Assembly (NCBI GenBank): GCA_019188255.1
Contig: JAETXT010000005.1
Span: 5,828,001-5,892,000, forward strand
Reading direction: 5' to 3'
DNA from: Verticillium longisporum
Lineage: Eukaryota > Ascomycota > Sordariomycetes > Glomerellales > Plectosphaerellaceae
DNA: 64,000 nt
In this document: positions 12,936 to 24,711 of the stretch, in pieces
Layout of the letters: each line of letters starts with the position of its first letter
How positions within the stretch are numbered: the first letter of the stretch is position 1
Program-made: the position numbers and the translations under genes
Notes under the pieces: model-generated
What the model saw: only the letters and a program-made list of their open reading frames with translations
Database searches by the model: none
Told to the model about the DNA's origin: nothing

Positions 12936-15156
12936 GCTGGTCCCGTTGAGGACAGAAAAAGACGGAAAAGCCGTGCGGGCGTAGACAACCCCCCGGCACG
13001 TCATGAATGTGTTTTGTAGTCTCCCCAACATATATCCTGTCCATACTGTGTTTCCTTCTATTTATCATGTCCAGCTTCGCCGGTCGTCTATGTTGACCGT
13101 GTTGATGGGCATGGCGGCGTCTGGGTTGCCCAGGAGAGGGCGTAGACTTGCATAGTCCTGCAACTTCTGCAGGCGGTGGATTTGACACGAGTAATAGATG
13201 CCAGTCAATCTGAAATCTTTCCATATCTTGCTGTGCCTACCTTTGTGTGTGACGACACGTTTGGTCTTCAATGCCGAGTGCCCCTTCGGCTTGCTCGCCT
13301 TTTCGTATTCGAGGCGGAGCAGCCGACGGAGAATGCGCAGGAGTTCACGGCCCCCCTTTTTGAGATGAAATGTTCGTAGCGGCCACGGGGCGGCTCCGCT
13401 CCTCCGGATCGCGGTGGGGTGTTGTCATTGCGGTGATTGGACGGCGGCCAAGGGGTCTCGACCTGTCGATGGTGGACATGCAGGGTCTGGGAACGCGAGG
13501 GATCGATTACGAGGGTGCGAGCCGGTGCGGCTTCGAACTGTGTGCAACGGGGTGGCTGAGGAGTGGTAGGTCGCCCTCCCACACGTACTTGAATACGAAC
13601 CCAGTCAGACGCCACACTGTGATCGCGCCCATTCGGGGATAGCGCGCATTGGAGTGCGTGAGTTTAATAGTTAAGGTTAATTGTTTGTGGTCACCACTAC
13701 CTGTCGTTGAGACTGCGGTCGGTCTGTGGCTGTGCTTTCTGTCTCTTGTTTACTTTGACCCCCCCCCTCGGGAACAAGCAAGGGACTGAACGTGGCCGTG
13801 TCGGTTTGACGGACGGCCGAATCGAGAAGAGCACTGCCTTCGACAGCCGAGATTGAGAGTTCGTGTATGACGTTGGGCCTGACGACTTGGGCTGTTTGAG
13901 GTCTCTTGTCATGTCTTGGGGGCGCAGCGCTGGAGCGGGCTCGGCGGGCGGGCCGCGCGAGAAATCATTTCACAATCAGAGCTCCAAGGAGCCCTCCCGC
14001 GGACGCGCAGCCTGGTCGTTGTGTTGAGGATGCCATGGAAGCGCCATGGAAACGAGGGCGCGAGAGAAAGATGACGTTGTAGAATGCTCATGTTTGTGCC
14101 TCCCGTCGTTGTCTCGTGGACGAAGGCTGGCGGGAGGGGCCCCCTCTGGAATGTACCGAGTGCCTTAGGGTATCGGCTAGTGAGGGGCTAGTGCCAGGGG
14201 GGAGGGGTCGCTTCTGGGTCGTCGTGGGGGAAGCTGGGATTTCGTCGTCCGACCCTGAGGTATTCGCACCCTTCTTTCGACGACGTCTGCTGCGACAACG
14301 TCCCCCGTCAGCAGCGGCATCGCGCACGCGGTCTCCCCCTCATGCCGTGGATCGTCAATCGAAGTGGTCTTGCTGCTGCTTGACGCCAGCAGCTCCACGT
14401 GATGGGCGGTCCTGGCGAATAGAATGCTGCACAGCCCCGATGCCCAGGCGCCAAGGGATGCCAAGGCTCTACCATGCCTTTTACGTGGTGCTGGGCATTT
14501 CCCACCGCGTCATCTCCCTGTCTCTTGCCTTTGGGTGCCCTTTTCTGCTGCCCCTTCCTTGTCCGTGTCGCTCCCTCTTTCCCCTGAATCAGGCTTTATT
14601 TGTCTGCCTGAAGGTGCAGCCCATGTCGCTCATGCCCCCCTTACCCAAGTACCTCAGAGCAGCTACCACTCACGCCGCCACTACCTTAGCAAAAGGGGCC
14701 CGCCCGCCTGGTCCCCATCTTATCCCATCGCTCCTGTGCCTCTTCCCGCTTCCTACAACTTTCCTTCCCCAGTGCATCCACGTTGAAGCAACCTCCGCAG
14801 AACCTACAACACCCAAAGCTCCCCGTTGTTTGTCGTCGCTCTGATCAGAGCCAGACGCTGCAACTGCCATTCGCTTCCTCTTCTTCCTCCTCTCCTCCCT
14901 CGACACCCTTGCGACTCACCAACACGACGAGGGCCTTATTTATAACCAACGCACCTTGAGTTCTGGGCCAACAGCGACTCGGACTCATTCACCCCCGACG
15001 GCTTTGACCCGATTGAATCTGCATTTCCTCGACGATTGAACGACCCAGAGACGACATCATCACATCATTCGTATTTTCTCGTTGATCGATCCTCCTTCGC
15101 CCACGGCCGCTGCGGCCTGCGCATTCACTCGACTGCTTTCATTCTCCCTTCACACC
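12936..15156. other. Intergenic: 3' flank of the ABC gene and promoter of the GH76 gene
   Basis: No supportable gene. A C/T-rich stretch at about 14520-14900 precedes the GH76 start and probably belongs to its promoter and leader. The longer open frames here are proline/serine-rich products of biased composition. Confidence 0.55.
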
Positions 15157-16606
15157 ATGTTCAACTCCCTTCAGACCGTCGCCCCGGCGGCGCTATTGGC
15201 CCTCAGCGCTCTGCCGTCCGCTCTGGCGCAGGGCTACTCCATAGATTCGGATGGTGTGTAGACACGCATTTCTACCGTCCGAGCTCCTCTTGCTGACCCG
15301 TGCAGATGCAATCCGTGAGACAGCACGCACACTCGCGTATGACATGATGCTGTTTTACGAAGGCAACAAGACCGGCATGATTCCCGGTATTCTGCCAGGA
15401 CCCCCAGCCGACGGAAAGGGCGATTACTATTGGTGGCAGGGCGGTGCCATGATGGGCACATATGTCGACTACTGGCACTTGACCGGCGACACGAGCTACA
15501 ACGACGTCGTCCGCGAGGGCATGGTGCACCAGGTCGGCGACAACCGCGACTACATGCCCCTCAACCACACGGCCTCGCTCGGAAACGACGATCAGGGCTT
15601 CTGGGGCATGACGGCCATGCTGGCCGCCGAGAACAAGTTCCCTGACCCCCCCGAGGATCAACCCCAGTGGCTGGCCCTCGCCCAGGCCGTGTGGTCCACG
15701 CAGAATGATCGATTCGACGACCACTGCAACGGAGGTCTCCGATGGCAGGCCGTCTCCACCAACGCCGGATACAACTACAAGAACACCATTGCCAACGGCT
15801 GCTTCTTCAACATTGGTGCTCGCCTCGCGCGCTACACCCGCAACGATACCTACACCAAGGCCGCCGAAGAGACGTGGGACTGGCTCTGGGGAGTGAACTA
15901 CATCGACCACGAGAACTGGCGTGTCTACGACGGTGGCCACATTGAGCACAACTGCACCGACATCAACAAGGCCACCTTCTCCTACAACATTGCCGTTCTG
16001 ATGCAAGGCGCCGCGTTCATGTACAACTACACCGAGGACGCCAAGTGGCTCGACCGCGTCGAGAAGCTGCTGGACCGTTGCCTTACCGATTTCTTCCCGA
16101 GAGGTGTCGCCTATGAGATTCCTTGCGAGAGGGACCCTGGCCGTTGCAGTGCTGACATGTTGACCTTCAAGGGATACATGCACCGCTGGCTCGCTGTTGT
16201 CACGCAGATTGTTCCCTCTACAGCGTCCAAGATTCTGCCCGTGCTGCAAAACTCGACGCAGGCTGCTATAAGGCAGTGCACCGGTGGCGCCTCGGGCCGC
16301 GTGTGCGGCTTCTACTGGGACAGGGGCGAGTTTATCGACCCCGCTGTCGATAAGACCACTGGTGCTGGCGAGCAGATGAACGTCCTAGCCGCCGTTTCCT
16401 CGCTTCTGATCGCAGGCGCGAACCCACCCACGACCAATGACACAGGCGGCACCTCGAGGGGAGACAGCAACGCCGGCAGGGACAGCAACCCGTTCCAGGA
16501 CCCGGAGCCCATTACGACAGCGGACAGGGCGGGCGCTGGTATCGTCACTTTTATCATCCTGGCGAGCGGACTGAGCTCGTGGTACTGGATGAGCTTCTGG
16601 GACTAA
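15157..16606 (+). CDS. GH76 mannan endo-1,6-alpha-mannosidase, DFG5/DCW1-like, GPI-anchored
   Basis: DFG5/DCW1 enzymes act at the plasma membrane and wall, cutting GPI glycans to attach mannoproteins to the cell wall. Exons are 15157-15253 and 15306-16606 (52 bp intron), 465 residues. A signal peptide is evident (MFNSLQTVAPAALLALSALPSALA). The catalytic GH76 motif NDDQGFWG holds the paired Asp at about residues 127-128, and YYWWQGGAMMG precedes it. Several N-x-S/T sites and Cys pairs fit an extracellular protein. After a Ser/Thr/Asn-rich spacer (around residues 400-440), the C-terminus ends in a hydrophobic tail (AGIVTFIILASGLSSWYW) typical of a GPI attachment signal. The gene appears intact. 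Confidence 0.93.
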
Positions 16607-17288
16607 GATCCTCTCGAATCTGCTCTCCGCCCGCGAGATGCTCGCCGGCGTTAGACATGGGTCTGGGCTTGCAGGGACCAGGATGGTTCGGTAATCCATC
16701 GATCACGCGGATGGAAGGATGAGTTTTGCTTGCCGTTCAAAAAATCAGGACGGGGCTCCTTTTCTTGTCATTGCCAGCCGGACCCGGATGGTCTGGCTGC
16801 TGGATATAGGGCTGGCGTTGTTGCTGCCGCACTGTCACGATATACTGGCTGTGGCCTTTTCATTTTCACGGGCTTGTGGCGGGATGTTTGTAGCTGAATA
16901 CTAGTCTGTTCTTTTGACCTTGTGAAGATTCGCGAAGTGCCCGAGCATGGTGATTGTAGGCTGTTTACTGGATTTCGTACTGTGATCCCACATGCTAGGG
17001 TTGCTGCCTTGTTGATGGATAATGGGATACTACTGCCGTACGTGTGTTGTCAGATGATACAGATCCAACTAGCGACAACCTCCGCCCTTGGTGTCCTGTA
17101 GTCCAAGGTAGTTTGGATGCTCCCAATCGGTCACGGCCGGGGCCAACTGTCTGAACATCCCCTGGTGGCATACCACCCCACACACCAAGCTTTCAATCCA
17201 TGAAATTAGGTACTCCAAACTCGGCGTGGTATATTACAGTCTCGACCTCTCTACATCCCTATCATACACTCGACAGTCCCCTGCCGCG
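16607..17288. other. Intergenic between convergent GH76 and SAM50 genes
   Basis: 682 bp holding the two 3' ends. No gene or repeat was seen. Confidence 0.6.
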
Positions 17289-18988
17289 CTACAAAAAGTT
17301 GATCCCGACACCGACCTGCACGCCCTTGGTGCCGACCTCGCCCCGCCGCACGACGAGCGGCAGGCTAAAGTTGAGCTCGAAGCGCGCGACGGGATGCGCG
17401 TACACGAGGCCCACGCCGGCGGCGACGCTCGGCGGGCCGCTGACCAGGTCGCCGACGGCGTTGGCGAGGCCGCGCGCGACGGAGGCGGGCGTCATGTCGG
17501 CGCCAGATTGCCCGTGCCCCTGCCGGCCCTGCTTGTCTCCGCCAGCAGCAGGCTTCAGGGCGACGAGGCGGCCGGCGTTGGCGAAGAGCTGCATGCGCAG
17601 GGCCGAGTCGGGACCGCGGTAGGGGAGGGGGAAGAGGAGGTTGAGGCTGCCGGCGGCGAAGACGTCGCCGCCGACGGCGTCGGGGCCGTCGTGGGGGCCG
17701 AGGCCGCCGAGCTTGAAGCCGCGGACGTCGGTGGGGCCGCCGAGCTGGAAGCGGTCGTTGAGGCGGCTCGGCGCGATGGCGGCGGTCGAGGCGAAGCCCA
17801 GCGGCAGGGGGCAGAGGGCGCCGAGGCGGAGGCCGGCGCCGAGGGAGACGCCGGGCGCGCGCTGGCTCAGGGGCACGGCGCCGCCGAGCTCGAGCTCGGA
17901 TTTGGAGAAGGCGACGTCGCCGGCGAGGGGGCCGACGCCGGCGAGTTCGGTCGTCGTGCGGATGTGGTAGCCGCGCTGGGGCAGCTGCGGGTTGTCGCGC
18001 GTGTCGCGGCGGAAGATGTGGCGGAGGGACGACTTGAGCGAGTCGCCGGCGTCGGCACGGACGGTCGGGCTCGCGCCGGGGCCCAGCGACGTAAGCTGTC
18101 GCCAGAGGGCCGTGTACTCGATCGAGTGCATGTCGCGGTCCGGCGAAAGCCACTGGTAGCGGAGGGAGCCGCCGCGGAGGACCTCCTCGTGCGAGGCCCA
18201 TGGCTTGTCGGCGGCGGACGAGAGAATCTCGAGGGCGATGCGGCGATCGGGGTCTGAGGCCACGGGGGCGGATAGCTCGGCTGTGTAGGCGGAGCGTGTT
18301 CGCGTGCCGGTGCTCGCGTTGAGGGAGAGCTGCTCGGCGCCGCCGAATATGTTGCGCCACAAGAGCGATGTGAAGGCCGATCCTTCCGAGTTGCCGACGT
18401 CGGTGCCGGCATTGAACTTGTAGCGGGGAAGCTCGGCGAGCAGGATATCAATGTCCACGTCAGTCGGTGTGGACGAGGGGTTCGTCTGGTCGGCTGAGTT
18501 GAGGAAGATCTTGGGGGCGGGCTGGAAGATGCCGAGACGGTCAAGCTTGGAGGATGCCGTCTGCAGGCGGTAGGAGACGTCGCCGAGCGTCGTGGCAGCG
18601 TTGGCTGCGGGTGCGACGATGGGGGAGAGGATGGGGTCGAGGAACGCGCGGCGCGTGTTGGGTGCGCCGTGGACGGTGAGGTTGTGGACGGTCATGGGCG
18701 TCGACTGCTGCTCGAGAAGCTTCTGCTGTCAGCGGGATTGATCTGCAAAAGAGATGTGCACAAGATAGAATCGACCTACAATCTGGGCCTGGCGCCGCTG
18801 GTTCTCCTCCTCGAGCTTGGCCGCATACTCGAGGGAGGATTCAGCTTCGCGCCGCAAGCTGTCGGCATCGGCATTGAGCTTCTGAATGGGGTCGGGGGTC
18901 TTGTGTATGGTCAGCTGACGATGAAGTTGAAAAAAGGGACAGAGACATGACGTACGGCACCCTCGCCCACAGTCGTTTTGGCAGCCAT
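17289..18988 (-). CDS. SAM50: SAM50/Tob55, outer-membrane beta-barrel assembly (Omp85 family)
   Basis: Core pore of the mitochondrial sorting and assembly machinery, which inserts beta-barrel proteins into the outer membrane. Exons on the minus strand are 18988-18956, 18914-18780 and 18725-17289 (534 residues). Exon 2 encodes a charged helix, and exon 3 encodes the single POTRA-like domain followed by the 16-strand barrel. The family hallmark LNDRFQLGGPTDVRGF (the L6 'RGF' loop) is at about 17740. The barrel ends with VYAHPVARFELNFSLPLVVR and a final FL, a beta-signal-like terminus. The start was chosen because both short upstream exons splice in frame (donors GTACGT and GTAGGT). It is divergent from UBC6, with 561 bp between the start codons. 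The gene appears intact. Confidence 0.92.
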
Positions 18989-19549
18989 TGAGTCTGTCAG
19001 GTCGGATGAGGATAGCTTCCTTGGCCTAAGGTAGCTCGCATCTGGTGATGGGTCGTCAAGAGGGCCCCAGGAGGTTTCGATTCGACCCAGACCCACTATT
19101 ATGTGACGTGAGGCTGGTGGATCGACCCGACAAGTACGTACCTCCTTTCTGTGGCGCCTCGTCGGACATTTCGTGCCAGCAAGGCCCCAAAGGCCCAGAC
19201 ACCAAGGTCCCCAAAGGCCCAAACGCCCCCCAAGGCCCAAAGCCCCCCCAAAAGCCCCCCAATGACCCTGGCGCCGTCTGGCCCAGTCTTCGCCTGTGAC
19301 CACTTTCCCACCCAATACCTCCAACCTCACGACTACCCCAGCGCATCCACCTTCCATATACATACACACACACCATCCTTCATCGTTGCATCAACTGCGA
19401 TTGCGCGGCGTCACTGTCTCTTGGGACCCTAGACTGCGTTCCTTTCTTTCGTCGCAACCAAAATCACACCTACCGCCTAGGCTCAACAAGACACGTGCGA
19501 TCTGACCACGTCATCGACATCCATCTGTGCGAACCTCGGAACACCCACC
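18989..19549. promoter_or_regulatory. Shared divergent promoter region of SAM50 and UBC6
   Basis: 561 bp between two outward-facing start codons must hold both promoters. It contains a G/C-rich imperfect repeat (about 19183-19262). No specific factor site was recognised. Confidence 0.5.
19183..19262. repeat. Imperfect GGCCCAAA-type minisatellite
   Basis: Repeated variants of CAAGGCCCAAA and AAGGCCC within 80 bp of the SAM50-UBC6 spacer. The units drift in length, so this is a degenerate tandem repeat. Confidence 0.7.
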
Positions 19550-20493
19550 ATGTCGGCCAGCAAGGCAGCGCAGAAGCGGGCACGTCGGGATTCTGGACTG
19601 GTTCTCGCGGGCTCCTTGGCTAACGTGATCTCAGTTGACCCGCGAATACAAGACCATCGCCGAGAACCCACCCCCATACATCGAGGCGCATCCCTCCGAA
19701 TCCAACATCCTCGAGTTCGTACCTCCCCCTTGCGTCTGTGAACTCCCAGGCTAACTTGGTCTCCCCCCCACTTCAAAGATGGCACTACATCATCACAGGC
19801 CCCGAAGACACGCCCTACCACGGCGGCCAGTACTGGGGCACCCTCATGTTCCCGCCGACATACCCCTTCGCCCCGCCGGCCATCCGCATGCACACGCCCT
19901 CGGGCCGCTACCAGCCATCGACCCGCCGCTGTTTCTCCATCTCTGATTTCCACCCCAAGTCATTCAACCGGGCCTGGGAACTCTCGACGATCCTCATCGG
20001 CCTGCTGTCGTTCATGACCTCGGAGGAGATGACGACGGGCTCCGTCTCGAGCACAGCGGCCGAGCGCCGCGCGCTGGCGGCCCGGTCACGGTGGTGGAAC
20101 TCGACGGGCGGCGGGTCGCACGCGCGCGCCAACCCGGCCGGCAAGGGCAACGTCAAGGCGGGCGACGCCGGGGCCAAGTTCCGCGCCGAGTGGCCCGAGG
20201 TCGACGCGAAGAACTGGGACATGATGAGGGAGCAAAAGGTCGACATGGCCACGGGCCACGTGCCGGCGGCGGCGGGCGGCTCGAGCTGTCGGCCGCCGCA
20301 GCTGGGCATCGGCGCTCACGGCAGCGGCGGCGGCGGCGCCAACAGCGCGCATCAGGGGCGCGCCGTTGTCGATGCCGTCGTGCAGCAGCGGGATGCCGGC
20401 ACGGGGTGGCTGCATCGGAACAAGCTGCTCGTGGCGGGGGCCGTCGTGTTCCTGTACGTGCTGCTCGCGAGAGTGCTCGGCAACGGGGAGTAG
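19550..20493 (+). CDS. UBC6: UBC6-type tail-anchored ubiquitin-conjugating enzyme (ERAD E2)
   Basis: Ubc6 transfers ubiquitin to misfolded proteins at the ER membrane, working with Doa10. Exons are 19550-19579, 19635-19714 and 19779-20493 (274 residues). The UBC fold is clear: the ITGPEDTPYHGGQYWG core, then the active-site Cys at about residue 88 (codon 19930-19932) in STRRCFSISDFHP. The region after the core is Gly/Ala/Ser-rich. The C-terminus is a single membrane anchor (LLVAGAVVFLYVLLARVL), as expected for the family. Intron 2 (GTTCGT..AAAG) restores ILEWHY exactly. Intron 1 appears to start with GC instead of GT (see its own entry). The gene otherwise looks intact. Confidence 0.92.
19580..19634 (+). 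other. Probable GC-AG intron in UBC6
   Basis: Only a boundary at 19579/19580 (CGG then GCACGT) gives the conserved KRLTREYKT sequence. The acceptor is CTCAG, with a GCTAAC branch 13 bases before it. The alternative GT donor at 19601 would leave a 34 bp intron and insert ARRDSGL, which is less likely. Confidence 0.6.
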
Positions 20494-20598
20494 AGGGCAA
20501 GATGTGTGCAGAGAGGCTGGTAAAGAGACAGACGGCAACGGATATACAGGGAGCATGCGTGGCGTTGTTGGCTTGGGCAAGCTGAGGATTGGTGTTTG

Positions 20599-20634
20599 CC
20601 TGTTGAAGGGCCTGTTGAAGGGCCTGTTGAAGGG
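20599..20634. repeat. 12 bp tandem repeat, three perfect copies
   Basis: CCTGTTGAAGGG repeated three times, in the 3' flank of UBC6. Confidence 0.95.
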
Positions 20635-21528
20635 GGCTCCCAATGCTTTGGTGTAAATGAATGTAGTTGCGGCTTTCCTCTTCTCTTCTCGAATTGTGTT
20701 CAATCTACGCAGCGTTTGGCGTTAGTACGAGATTTACGGACCCGTAGTATCGTGGCATTGTAACTTGAACGGCAGTCTGACATGACAAGTTTCCTCGTCA
20801 AAGCATACCATCTGCTGGAGAACAGGCTTGTAGTCCATTCCTGGCCGTTGCTGCCTGCTTACGTATCGCCTCTATGCAAAAGGGCACCTGTCAGACAAGA
20901 TACGCACTCTTGGTCGTTCATTTTGCCAGTGATCAGACGTGATCAGACTGGAACGCAGACAAGTTGAGCCTCTCTGCCAATTTGTCCCAGATTTCAGACA
21001 AAGCCAACGGCGAAGCCGATGATGCGTGTCATTCACCGACGCATCCACCCGGTCAGCGCTCACCGAATCGAAACAGAGGCACAGATGGACGGCTCATTAT
21101 CCAACGTGCAGGGATGGGGCGGGCCAATCTCACCTCACCTTACCATCCATCCTCTGCCTGGCCTGACGCTGGTCGCCTGCGGTGCTGCTCATCGTTTTGC
21201 GGGGGGGATAAAATTTGTGACGCAGCCCCGATTTTTCTTTTCCCTGGCCCAGCTCCGGCCGCCGCCAACTGCCCAGCAGGCCCAAGGTGGGAAGAAAAAA
21301 AAAACTCCCAGCACCTATGATGAGCACTGCACGGGAGCAGGAGCGCCTTGGGTAGAAATCAAGTAGGTACCTACCCTAAGGTACCTAGAAGAAGCTCTGC
21401 TGCCTGCAAGGGCTTCTGGAGCCAGAAAAGGCAGCTAGACGCCGGCAGCATCAGCAGCTTCATCCGCATCACCTCTGAACATCGTCCATCTGCGTAGTCC
21501 CAGCATCAACGTAGCCCGTCACTGAACT

Positions 21529-21570
21529 TGCTGTCGAAGCCGTTCTGGCTGCTATCGAAGCCGTTCTGGC
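21529..21570. repeat. 21 bp tandem duplication
   Basis: Two adjacent 21 bp units differing at one base (TGTC versus TATC), upstream of the BTB gene. Confidence 0.9.
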
Positions 21571-22020
21571 GTCGGACCTACATCACCTGCAGCTCCCGCC
21601 CGCCGCCTGGCCCCAGCATCATCTCCACCCTCGCCTCTCTGCGCGCGCGCACCCTGCATCATCCATCGTCTTCTGTCGCCCTCTTTCCACTCCTCTCCAC
21701 TCCACCACCCCCCCTTCCTTCCTTTTCCCTGTTCTGCCTCTCCTTCCACGCCCAAGCATCGTCACTGGCACTCGAGCCGTCACGCATTGGAGCTTTGCGG
21801 ATGCTCTAACATGCTTGTCAACTTCTCCTCCGGGCCAGGCATCTAAGAGTCACGCCTCTCGTCGAGCTCCGGAGTCTCTGTCGTCGGCTGCATCACCCTC
21901 GGACCTTGCACCTAACCGCTCTCGCCGTGTCGGTGTTGTCGCTGCCACGTCCGAACACCTCGCAAGGCGTCCTCCCACGCCTTCCCAGCCTCTCTCTCCG
22001 CCAGTCCACCACTTCTCAAC

Positions 22021-24711
22021 ATGACTTCCGCCAGCGGCGCCGGCAAGCCTGGCAAGAAGGCCTCTGCCGCCCGCCCCCTCTCCGGCCTGGCGCTGAAGCC
22101 CGCCATCCCCTATGTCTACCTCAACCGCCGCAACAACAGTACCGCCAAGCAGACCTCGGCCGCCCAGCCCAGCACCACGCCCAACGGCTCCTCTCTCAAG
22201 ATTCAGCACAACGCAGAAGCCGCGACCCCCGACACTGTCGTCACCGTGCTCGACACCAAGGAGGACGCTGCTGCCGAGGCATCGTCCACGGCTGCGAGCA
22301 ACGTCGACGAGGAACAGTCTGGTGAGAGCCTCCTGCCTACGCTGTCTTGACTGCCGACCTCTCTGCATGCCTGCATGCTAACTTGCTCATTAGCTACCTC
22401 GACTACCCAGCCCGAGCTGACGCCCTCCGCCTCGACCTCGACCGACCTTGCTACCGAATCCACGCCTGCCGTCGAGCAGCCCGACGCCGAACCCATGCCC
22501 GTCGAATCTCAATCCGCCGAGGAGCTTGACCAGAGTTCGTATAACCAACCGCGCCCGAGTCCCCGCCACTTCTCACACGAGTCTCGTCACACAGCTACTA
22601 CGCCTGCTGAGCCTCTTGGTGAACCTGTTAATGGTACGTCGAACACTTGTCAGTCATCATGACGAGATGCGGCCGCTCTAGTCCCTGAGTTCTAACGTGC
22701 TCCCTCTAGACACGGCCCCTGCGCCTGCTGCTGCTGCTGCTGTTGCCCCTGCTCCGGCTCCTGCTGCTGTCCCACACCAGACCGTCATTTCTCCGACCCC
22801 TTACAGCATGCCTCCTGCTTTCCAGCCAACCCCTCGTGCTCTGGGTCTGGGCACCAACGGCGACATGCGACCCTTGCCCCGCCACGGGCTCAACGGCCCG
22901 GCCCATATGCACCACCCGCACCCCAGCAACGGCAGCCTTCAGTTTGGCCACTTGGACTCGAACAACTCGTCGCCGGCTCCTCCTCATTCGGCCGGATTCG
23001 CGCCGCCGCCGGGGCTCGGCGGCCTGCCCAACGGTCAGCGACCCTTCCCTGGTCATGGCCACACGGCTTCGGGCCATGGATATCCCCCCAGATGCCCTAC
23101 GGCACCGAGTTTGTGCCCGTCACCTCGGGCGACTCCTTCGGCCGTTCCTCTGTCGCGCCTGCTGGCATGGAGCACTACCCGCACCAGATCAACAACTACG
23201 GCCCTTCGACGCCCCACAGCTTCCAGGACTCCCACTCCTCCCATCACGCTGACGAAGCTGCCGCCTTTAACCAGCGTCACGGCCATGGCGGCCCGAACGG
23301 CGTCGTGGCAAACCACGACGACCGTCGCCACCACCATCACCAGCAGCATCAACAGCATCAGCACCAGCATTCGGCCTACGGTCCTGCCCACCAGAGGATG
23401 ATGTCCAACCACATGCCCCCGCCGCACATGATGCAGCAGCAGATGCAGGAGGCGCAGAACAGCGTGGAGGGATTGTTTGGCTACCTCCAATCCCAGTTCA
23501 CTGACCTGACATTTGTCGACTGCACGCTCGAGCTTCGCTACCTCGATGACCGCGCGCCCCCTGTCCGCATACCTGGCCACCGACTCGTCTTTGCTCGCAG
23601 CCAGCCTCTGCGTAACCTGCTGCAGACCACCAGCCACAGTGACAGCCACTCACGCGGAATGGACGCGCAGACTATCCTCCTCAAGACGGATGACAAGTAC
23701 ATCAACTCGAGCACCTTCTGGATGGCCATCCAGCGACTCTATTCCTTCCCTCTCCTCAGTGGCCCTCCCGAGGGAGCTTCGATGGGAGACGGCAACCTGA
23801 CGCCCGCCGGAAGGGCGGATACCCGCTTCGGCTTTGCCCTGGGTTATGCCGCCGCCGGAAAGCTGCTCAACTGGGACCCCATCATCCAGCGCGGTATGCA
23901 GGTGGCAGCCGACCACCTGAGCTGGTCGACCCTCGAAAAGGCGCTGGAGTTCATCCTCGGTGACCTGCCAGGCCGTGCGTCTGCTGACCGCCACGCTCCT
24001 TTCGCCTACGGCGAGCAGGTCCAGATTCTCATGACGGGCGTTATTTCCTTCATCATCAACAACTTCCCGGCTTACTTCCGTCTCGACACCTCGGTCGCGG
24101 ACCCCGAGTCATTCGCCCGCATCCCTGCCGTGCCGGCGCCGGCCAAGTCGACGACGGGCACCCCGCCTATCGCTCACGGCACCTCCGTCCACCTGGGAGC
24201 GGGCCGACGTGCTCGGCCCATGCACATCAAGTTTGGCGACATGGGCGGCTCGCCAGCGTCCCAGGACGGTGCCAACGGCGAGGTGCCCAACCTGACACCT
24301 CAGCAGCGCGCCGTCAACTCGACTCTTTCGCGCGTTCTCCTCAACCTTCCGTTCGCCTACCTCAAGCCCGCCCTAGAGTCCAGTGTCTACGGCAATGTCT
24401 CGAGCTGGGCCAACTCGGAGGCTCGCCACCAGATCATGGTGTCCGTCGTGTCGGAGCGTGAGCTGCGGCGTCTGCGGGCACTCGAGGGTGTCAAGGAGGG
24501 ACGCGTTCCGCATGCGGGACAGATCCGCCACTCGCTGCAGAGCGTCGAGCCACGCAACGGCGGCGACGTGTGGCACATTCTCGGATGGCAGGAGGAGATG
24601 GTTCCCTTCCACGGCGAGGGTGCCTCGCTGGGCCGCAAGTGGACTCCGCTGATGTACGCGCGCGAAGACGGCGGCTCGGACCACCAGCACGCCGTGGCTG
24701 CGTACCCTTAG
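22021..24711 (+). CDS. BTB/POZ-domain protein with long low-complexity N-terminal half (one frameshift)
   Basis: Function unknown; BTB domains mediate protein-protein contacts, often with cullin-3. Exons are 22021-22321, 22394-22633 and 22710-24711. The total coding length is one base short of a multiple of three. The frame changes at a C6 run (23084-23089) between GHGYPP and MPYGTEF, so one C is probably missing; corrected, it would be 847 residues. The first ~470 residues are Ala/Pro/Ser-rich, then Gly/His-rich with a His/Gln cluster (HHHHQQHQQHQHQH). The BTB-like fold follows (FTDLTFVDCTLELRY ... RIPGHRLVFARS). The C-terminal part is well ordered and ends in AVAAYP. The start ATG follows TCAAC, with no better upstream ATG in frame. 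Confidence 0.82.
22322..22393 (+). other. Intron 1 of the BTB gene
   Basis: GTGAGA donor, GCTAAC branch, TTAG acceptor; 72 bp. It joins TCTG to CT to give Ser-Ala-Thr. Confidence 0.75.
22634..22709 (+). other. Intron 2 of the BTB gene
   Basis: GTACGT donor, TCTAAC branch, CTCTAG acceptor; 76 bp. Confidence 0.75.

Larger units (their letters stand above)
20494..22020. other. Intergenic between UBC6 and the BTB gene
   Basis: No supportable gene. It contains a 12 bp x 3 repeat (20599-20634), a GTAGGTACCTAC palindrome (21363-21374) and a 21 bp x 2 repeat (21529-21570). A C/T-rich stretch from about 21590 to 21790 precedes the BTB start. Confidence 0.55.

Noticed and set aside
14116..14844. A 242-codon frame upstream of the GH76 gene
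   Set aside because: Pro/Ser/Leu composition reflects the pyrimidine-rich promoter; no domain, and it conflicts with the likely leader.
17226..18257. A 343-codon plus-strand frame opposite SAM50
   Set aside because: Glu/Ala/Gly-rich shadow of the GC-rich SAM50 exon; SAM50 motifs are unambiguous on the other strand.
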